The notes under the pieces are model-generated. The model was not told the origin of the DNA, ran no database searches, and saw only the letters and a program-made list of their open reading frames with translations. The position numbers and the translations under genes were made by a program. A stretch of 9,730 nt of DNA from Chloroflexota bacterium (lineage in GTDB: Bacteria > Chloroflexota > Dehalococcoidia > Lucifugimonadales > JADFKI01), in the NCBI GenBank assembly GCA_022565015.1, contig JADFKI010000132.1, positions 1-9,730 on the forward strand, read 5' to 3'. Shown here one piece after another: positions 6,455-9,730 of this stretch. Position 1 is the first letter of the stretch, and every line of letters starts with the position of its first letter.

Positions 6455-6540
6455 CGCGGCAAACCGGTGCATTCAGCCGGTGGCCGGGGACGATCTACTA
6501 ACTCTCCGCCACGGCGTTGCGCCATTATGTCGCCGCGACG

Positions 6541-7248
6541 CTACTCCACAGGCGAAAACGACTCCGCGATGACGATCATCTCCTCGTCCGAAATCCACGT
6601 CACCGGCCCCGGCCTCGCCTGTATGGCCACCCTGATGGTCGTTCCCGCAGGCGTTGCACAGTCGAAGAAGAGGCCTAGCGATTTTTCGAAGTCCCACTCC
6701 GCGTTATGGGGATCGATTCCCGGCCCGGCTGTGATCGTCGCGTCCGACCATCCGCCGCGCATGAAATAAGCCGTCTCACCGCCTACCTGGGCCTCGTCGA
6801 TCGCGTCTCTGGGACGAATCAGGCCTATGCCCTGCATCAGCTGAGTGTCTTCGGGTCCGAAATCCACGGGATAGGCAACTACGATAAGCTGCCGTCCCGC
6901 CTTGTCGTATGTGATCTGAGCCATGCCGCCGCTGAAACCGACCCTGGCGCTCTCGAATCCCTCAGGAAGTTCGCCGGGAGCCAGGGCGTATCCAAGTCTG
7001 CTCGTTATTCGTCCAAACTCAGTCAAATCACCCCTGTCGGAGCACGCCGCCTGGCTCTCGATGATTGGGGGTGTTTCGGATTGCGGCTCCTCTGAGGCGA
7101 GTGGCGGAGCCGCCGTGTTCCCGCCTGGAGTCGGCGTGGCTGTAGAGGATAGCTCCAAATCCGCGCCCGATGAAAGTTCTTTGGAGCAGCCAAGAATCGC
7201 GATGAGTGCCACGAGTGCAACAGCAGCTACATGCCCGCCGTGACGCAC
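6541..7248 (-). CDS. secreted lipoprotein, DUF4367-like C-terminal region
   Basis: The 235-residue product begins with a short signal peptide ending AILGC (C21), which would be lipid-modified and anchored outside the membrane. A Ser/Thr/Pro/Glu-rich linker (about 22-67) follows, then a globular domain with LPEGFES (about 95-101), GETAYFMRGG and a closing EEMIVIAESFSP. That LPEGFE to IAES pattern resembles DUF4367-type domains, but this is a tentative match. The start is GTG 7248, only 3 bp after the stop of the upstream small gene, so translation is probably coupled. The weak basic n-region (R2 plus histidines) leaves the exact start uncertain. Confidence 0.75.
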   Translation of the reverse strand: MRHGGHVAAVALVALIAILGCSKELSSGADLELSSTATPTPGGNTAAPPLASEEPQSETPPIIESQAACSDRGDLTEFGRITSRLGYALAPGELPEGFESARVGFSGGMAQITYDKAGRQLIVVAYPVDFGPEDTQLMQGIGLIRPRDAIDEAQVGGETAYFMRGGWSDATITAGPGIDPHNAEWDFEKSLGLFFDCATPAGTTIRVAIQARPGPVTWISDEEMIVIAESFSPVE

Positions 7249-7251
7249 CCT

Positions 7252-7446
7252 CTAGAAGTAAAAGCCCGGCTCTTCTTCGTCGTCGGGAGGGTGCTGGGAG
7301 ATCTGCCAGACGTGCTCGGCCGTCTGGTCCAAAAGATTCTGGAGCTCCGAGGCTCGCCGGGCTCCCCACAGCTCCTCGGCACGTGCCTTGAGTGAGCTCA
7401 CTATCTCTTCTTTAGAGCTCATGGGCTGCGATGGAGAGGTTGGCAT
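7252..7446 (-). CDS. small acidic protein, AtzG/DUF4089-like C-terminus
   Basis: The 64-residue product is helical and polar, ending QTAEHVWQISQHPPDDEEEP then GFYF. That tail resembles the end of AtzG/DUF4089 proteins (LAxHAxLVxxFPLxxEDEPAPVF), small partners of amidase complexes, and loosely GatC. The similarity is judged by eye and covers about 30 residues. ATG 7446 has a strong GGAGG (7451-7455) at close spacing. It is the first gene of a two-gene unit with the lipoprotein; no amidase is visible here. Confidence 0.75.
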   Translation of the reverse strand: MPTSPSQPMSSKEEIVSSLKARAEELWGARRASELQNLLDQTAEHVWQISQHPPDDEEEPGFYF

Positions 7447-7499
7447 TTTTCCTCCGGCATACTAGGGGTCGTCGCACAAAACCTTGGGAAGTCGAATTG

Positions 7500-7528
7500 A
7501 GGTTACGAAAGGAATCCGCCCGTGTCAA
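7500..7528 (-). promoter_or_regulatory. candidate promoter for the small protein/lipoprotein unit
   Basis: On the minus strand TTGACA (plus 7523-7528), a 17-bp spacer, and TAACCT (7500-7505), which keeps the key first two bases and the final T of the -10 box. It would give a leader of about 47 nt to ATG 7446. Confidence 0.4.
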
Positions 7529-7610
7529 GGATGGAAAACGGCCCGGATTTGCGCTGCCGTATGAAGCCCAGTACGACCGCAAGGATGAGTCTACGATGCT
7601 GGAAATTCAA

Positions 7611-7639
7611 TTGACTCGACCATTCTCAGTGATTATAAT
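7611..7639 (+). promoter_or_regulatory. near-consensus sigma70 promoter for rpmH-rnpA-yidD
   Basis: TTGACT (7611-7616), exactly 17 bp, then a perfect TATAAT (7634-7639). Transcription would start near 7646, only about 12 nt before the rpmH ATG and at the Shine-Dalgarno site GAGGT (7646-7650). This is the strongest promoter in the window, as expected for a ribosomal protein gene. Confidence 0.85.
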
Positions 7640-7657
7640 CTTTGCGAGGTCTTAGCG

Positions 7658-7795
7658 ATGCCAAAAAGAACGTATCAACCAAGAAAGAGACGCCGCGCTC
7701 GAGTGCATGGATTCAGGTCTCGAATGAGCTCTCGAGGCGGCCGCAATGTACTGAAACGCCGTATGTTCAAAGGACGCGAGCGCCTGACGGTCTAG
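7658..7795 (+). CDS. rpmH: Ribosomal protein bL34
   Basis: The 45-residue, very basic product starts MPKRTYQPRKRRRARVHGFR and ends RRMFKGRERLTV, the classic L34 pattern (KRTxQPxxRRRxRxHGFRxRM...GRxVLxRRRxKGRxxLTV). It is a component of the large ribosomal subunit. GAGGT at 7646-7650 lies 7 nt before ATG. It heads the rpmH-rnpA-yidD cluster that in many bacteria lies near the replication origin; no DnaA boxes were noticed in this window. Confidence 0.97.
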   Translation: MPKRTYQPRKRRRARVHGFRSRMSSRGGRNVLKRRMFKGRERLTV

Positions 7796-7872
7796 GCGTC
7801 GGACAACAGTCGTGAGTTAGGATCGCCGGATTGGTCGCTACGAAAACGAGTGGATACCAGGCGGTCTCTGGA

Positions 7873-8241
7873 ATGAACAAAGAACAGCGGTTAAGGAGCT
7901 CCGGGGATTTTGCGGCAGTGCGTCGGGATGGCCGGAGTCGGGCGGATGGGTTGTTGGTGCTTGTCTCTCGTCCCAATAATTTAGATGTCACCCGGTTCGG
8001 TTTTATCGTCAGCAAAAGGGTTGGCAACGCGGTCGTACGAAATAGGGTCAGGCGGAGACTGAAAGAGGCGGCTCGTCTGTCACAAGTCGAATGTGGATGG
8101 GACCTGGTATTCATAGCTCGGCAGGGCGCTTCATCAGCAGACTATCAGGAGTTGAGCGGCTCGGTGAAGAAACTGCTCACAAGAGCGAATGTGTTGGACG
8201 GCTCTTCGGGCGCGCACGGTAAGAGCCCGGAGGGAGCGTAG
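7873..8241 (+). CDS. rnpA: Ribonuclease P protein component
   Basis: RnpA binds the catalytic RNase P RNA and helps cleave 5' leaders from tRNA precursors. With ATG 7873 the product is 122 residues: MNKEQRLRSSGDFAAVRRDG is the normal N-terminus, followed by GFIVSKRVGNAVVRNRVRRR with the RNR signature at 56-58. An alternative TTG at 7831 adds 14 residues not expected in the family, yet AGGA at 7819-7822 sits well before it, while 7873 has only a weak AGGCGG. I prefer 7873 on homology. It lies between rpmH and yidD, 8 bp before yidD. Confidence 0.94.
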   Translation: MNKEQRLRSSGDFAAVRRDGRSRADGLLVLVSRPNNLDVTRFGFIVSKRVGNAVVRNRVRRRLKEAARLSQVECGWDLVFIARQGASSADYQELSGSVKKLLTRANVLDGSSGAHGKSPEGA

Positions 8242-8249
8242 GTGAGGTA

Positions 8250-8462
8250 ATGCGCAGGTTGGCGGTCCTGGCCGTTCGATTTTATCAGGTGGCGATTTCT
8301 CCCTATTTTGCGCGAGGTACGTGCCGTCACTATCCTTCCTGTTCCGAATATACTCTCGAGGCGATAACGACCCACGGCGTATCAAGAGGCATTTGGCTGG
8401 GAACAAAGCGGCTGGCGCGCTGTCGTCCCGGAGGCACCAGTGGCTTTGACCCGGTACCATGA
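8250..8462 (+). CDS. yidD: Membrane protein insertion efficiency factor YidD
   Basis: The 70-residue product has the whole YidD signature: FYQVAISPYF, CRHYPSCSEYTLEAI with C25 and C31, HGVSRGIWLGTKRLARCRPG and the end GFDPVP. YidD is a membrane-associated protein that aids YidC-dependent insertion of inner-membrane proteins. ATG 8250 has GAGGT just upstream and an 8-bp gap from rnpA. The usual next gene, yidC, is not found directly after it. Confidence 0.96.
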   Translation: MRRLAVLAVRFYQVAISPYFARGTCRHYPSCSEYTLEAITTHGVSRGIWLGTKRLARCRPGGTSGFDPVP

Positions 8463-8651
8463 ACGCAAAGGACCTTACCCGAGTCGGCTGCCAGGGCACT
8501 TGATTGTCTGCGGTAAAGGGCGTCTTCGCGCGTCGTGTAAGGCACATCGTCGATGCGAGGCTTCCGTGCGTTTTGACGACGAGGTGTGAGACTGAATGAC
8601 GTACGCTGCGAATCTAAGAATAGGTGGTGGAAAATTATAAACAAGCGCCTC
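8463..8651 (+). other. gap between yidD and the beta-propeller gene
   Basis: About 190 bp with no convincing gene. ATG 8459 overlaps the yidD stop but yields only 14 codons. GTG 8586 opens the frame of the propeller gene but has its GAGG only 1 nt away. AGGTGG at 8622-8627 is a better Shine-Dalgarno site and lies 6 nt before an in-frame ATT (8634). TATAAA at 8636-8641 could instead be a -10 box, but no -35 matches. Confidence 0.35.
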
Positions 8652-9730
8652 ATGATGGCGGCGTTACCCATACTCTTGATCGTTCTCGTGGGCTGTGCCG
8701 GTAGACTAAGAAACCCTCAGGGCTGGTCGTCGGGCGTCATCACGGAGGACACTATCGTGATAGGCACCCGGCAAGGGGAGGTACGGGCGCTAGATTTATT
8801 GACTGGCGAGACCCGTTGGAAGTTCGAGCTCGAGGGTGAGGAGTTGGACAGGGGCGTTTACGGAACGCCGGCCTTACTGGGAGATACCGTATTCATAGGC
8901 GGCTACGACGGTTTCGTATACGCTGTCGAGAATGGGGAGCGAAAGGGGAGATGGCCTGAGGACCAGGATTCGCCAAAGGGCGGTATCGTGGGCAGCCCCG
9001 CTATCGTGGACGACCTCATATTGATTAGCTCCACCGACGGCAATCTCTACGCCCTCGAAGTCGAGACCGAGGACAGCTCCGGAAGGCTGTCCTTCAACGA
9101 GAGGTGGACTTTCCCTACCGGCAGCAAGATCTGGTCTAGCCCGATCGTGGCGGATAACGTAGTCTACTTTGGCTCGCAGGACCAGAACGTTTATGCCGTC
9201 GATGTCGGGAAAGGCACCGAAATATGGTCGTTCTCCACCGGCGCCGCTGTTGTGGCGTCGCCGCTAGTCGAAGACGGCAGAGTCTACGTGGGCTCCTTCG
9301 ACAACGTGTTTTACGCATTGAACGCGGCGACGGGGGAAGAGGTCTGGCGTTTTGAGGGAGCGGAAAACTGGTACTGGAGTCAGGCTCTAATTGTCGAAAA
9401 CCAACTCTTCGTTGCCTCGCTGGATGGAAACCTGTACGCTTTAGATAAGATCACGGGTGATCTATTGTGGACTCTGGAGACGGACGGGCCTATAGTGGGC
9501 TCTCCGGCCGTCGTATTTGATATGCTCGCGGTGCCGTCCGACGACGGTAGGATTCGATTAGTGAAGCTGGCGGACGGTAACGAAGTCGGCGCATGTAATA
9601 TTGGCGAGGACGTGCGGACATCACTGGTCGAGCACGATGGTTTCATCTACTTGGGCGCCAAGGACAGCTCTCTGCGGGCGCTGAGGATCAAGTCCAGCGG
9701 CAACCCCGATGAAGAGTGGGTGCACTATAC
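8652..9730 (+). CDS. PQQ/BamB-like beta-propeller lipoprotein (3' end outside window)
   Basis: The frame stays open to the window edge. After a lipoprotein signal ending ILLIVLVGC (a perfect LVGC lipobox), eight propeller strands follow, each of the form V-G-x-DGxxYALD-x-TGxxxW (for example GEVRALDLLTGETRW, NVYAVDVGKGTEIW, NLYALDKITGDLLW). Such PQQ-like repeats make a ring used as a binding scaffold; this does not imply that PQQ is bound. BamB of the outer-membrane assembly complex is a known relative in architecture. ATG 8652 is the first ATG, but then no positive residues precede the hydrophobic stretch. Upstream in-frame codons encode INKRL, so translation may begin at ATT 8634 or GTG 8586. 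It occupies the place of yidC after yidD, suggesting a role in membrane-protein insertion or quality control (inference). Confidence 0.88.
   Translation, partial: MMAALPILLIVLVGCAGRLRNPQGWSSGVITEDTIVIGTRQGEVRALDLLTGETRWKFELEGEELDRGVYGTPALLGDTVFIGGYDGFVYAVENGERKGRWPEDQDSPKGGIVGSPAIVDDLILISSTDGNLYALEVETEDSSGRLSFNERWTFPTGSKIWSSPIVADNVVYFGSQDQNVYAVDVGKGTEIWSFSTGAAVVASPLVEDGRVYVGSFDNVFYALNAATGEEVWRFEGAENWYWSQALIVENQLFVASLDGNLYALDKITGDLLWTLETDGPIVGSPAVVFDMLAVPSDDGRIRLVKLADGNEVGACNIGEDVRTSLVEHDGFIYLGAKDSSLRALRIKSSGNPDEEWVHY

Noticed and set aside
6455..6540. Terminator between the convergent cupin and lipoprotein genes
   Set aside because: Only short stems (ACCGG-N9-CCGGT, GGCG-TTG-CGCC) without T tracts are present.
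7447..7657. Replication origin next to rpmH
   Set aside because: The rpmH-rnpA cluster often lies near oriC, but I found no DnaA-box (TTATNCACA-like) cluster or AT-rich unwinding stretch here.

Overview
This is a GC-rich bacterial chromosomal window with twelve intact or near-intact genes and two gene remnants. Gene content and repeat style fit a Chloroflexota (Dehalococcoidia/SAR202-like) genome. That placement is an inference from general resemblance, because no marker in the window settles it.

Left part (1-4345, + strand). After a possible 27-codon tail of an upstream gene comes a full-length comEC DNA-uptake channel with its C-terminal metallo-beta-lactamase-like domain. It is followed by a DUF4157 (eCIS core domain) protein with a HELTH zinc motif and an exact tandem repeat, and then by rph (RNase PH). 

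Middle part (4353-6454). A small two-helix membrane protein (- strand) and an OsmC-family redox protein (+ strand) diverge from a shared promoter region with an inverted repeat. The OsmC gene is the highlight. Its reading frame (4857-5384) is interrupted only by one in-frame TGA at 5079-5081, exactly where the family carries its reactive cysteine (GxGF[C]xxTQLxRYA). A hairpin with a G-starting loop lies 20 nt downstream, as expected for a bacterial SECIS. I read it as a UGA-encoded selenoprotein that ordinary gene calling would split in two. It is followed by about 770 bp of accessory DNA with two broken GIY-YIG endonuclease remnants (- strand) interleaved with ATTCCGGC/GCCGGAAT palindromic repeats, and then a small cupin gene.

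Right part (6541-9730). A two-gene minus-strand unit encodes a small acidic protein and a lipoprotein, 3 bp apart. It diverges from the rpmH-rnpA-yidD cluster, which has a near-consensus promoter (TTGACT-17-TATAAT) and a very short leader. Where yidC usually follows yidD there is instead a lipoprotein beta-propeller of the PQQ/BamB-like type that runs off the window. Together these suggest a ribosome/tRNA-processing/membrane-protein-insertion locus next to a redox and mobile-repeat accessory region.
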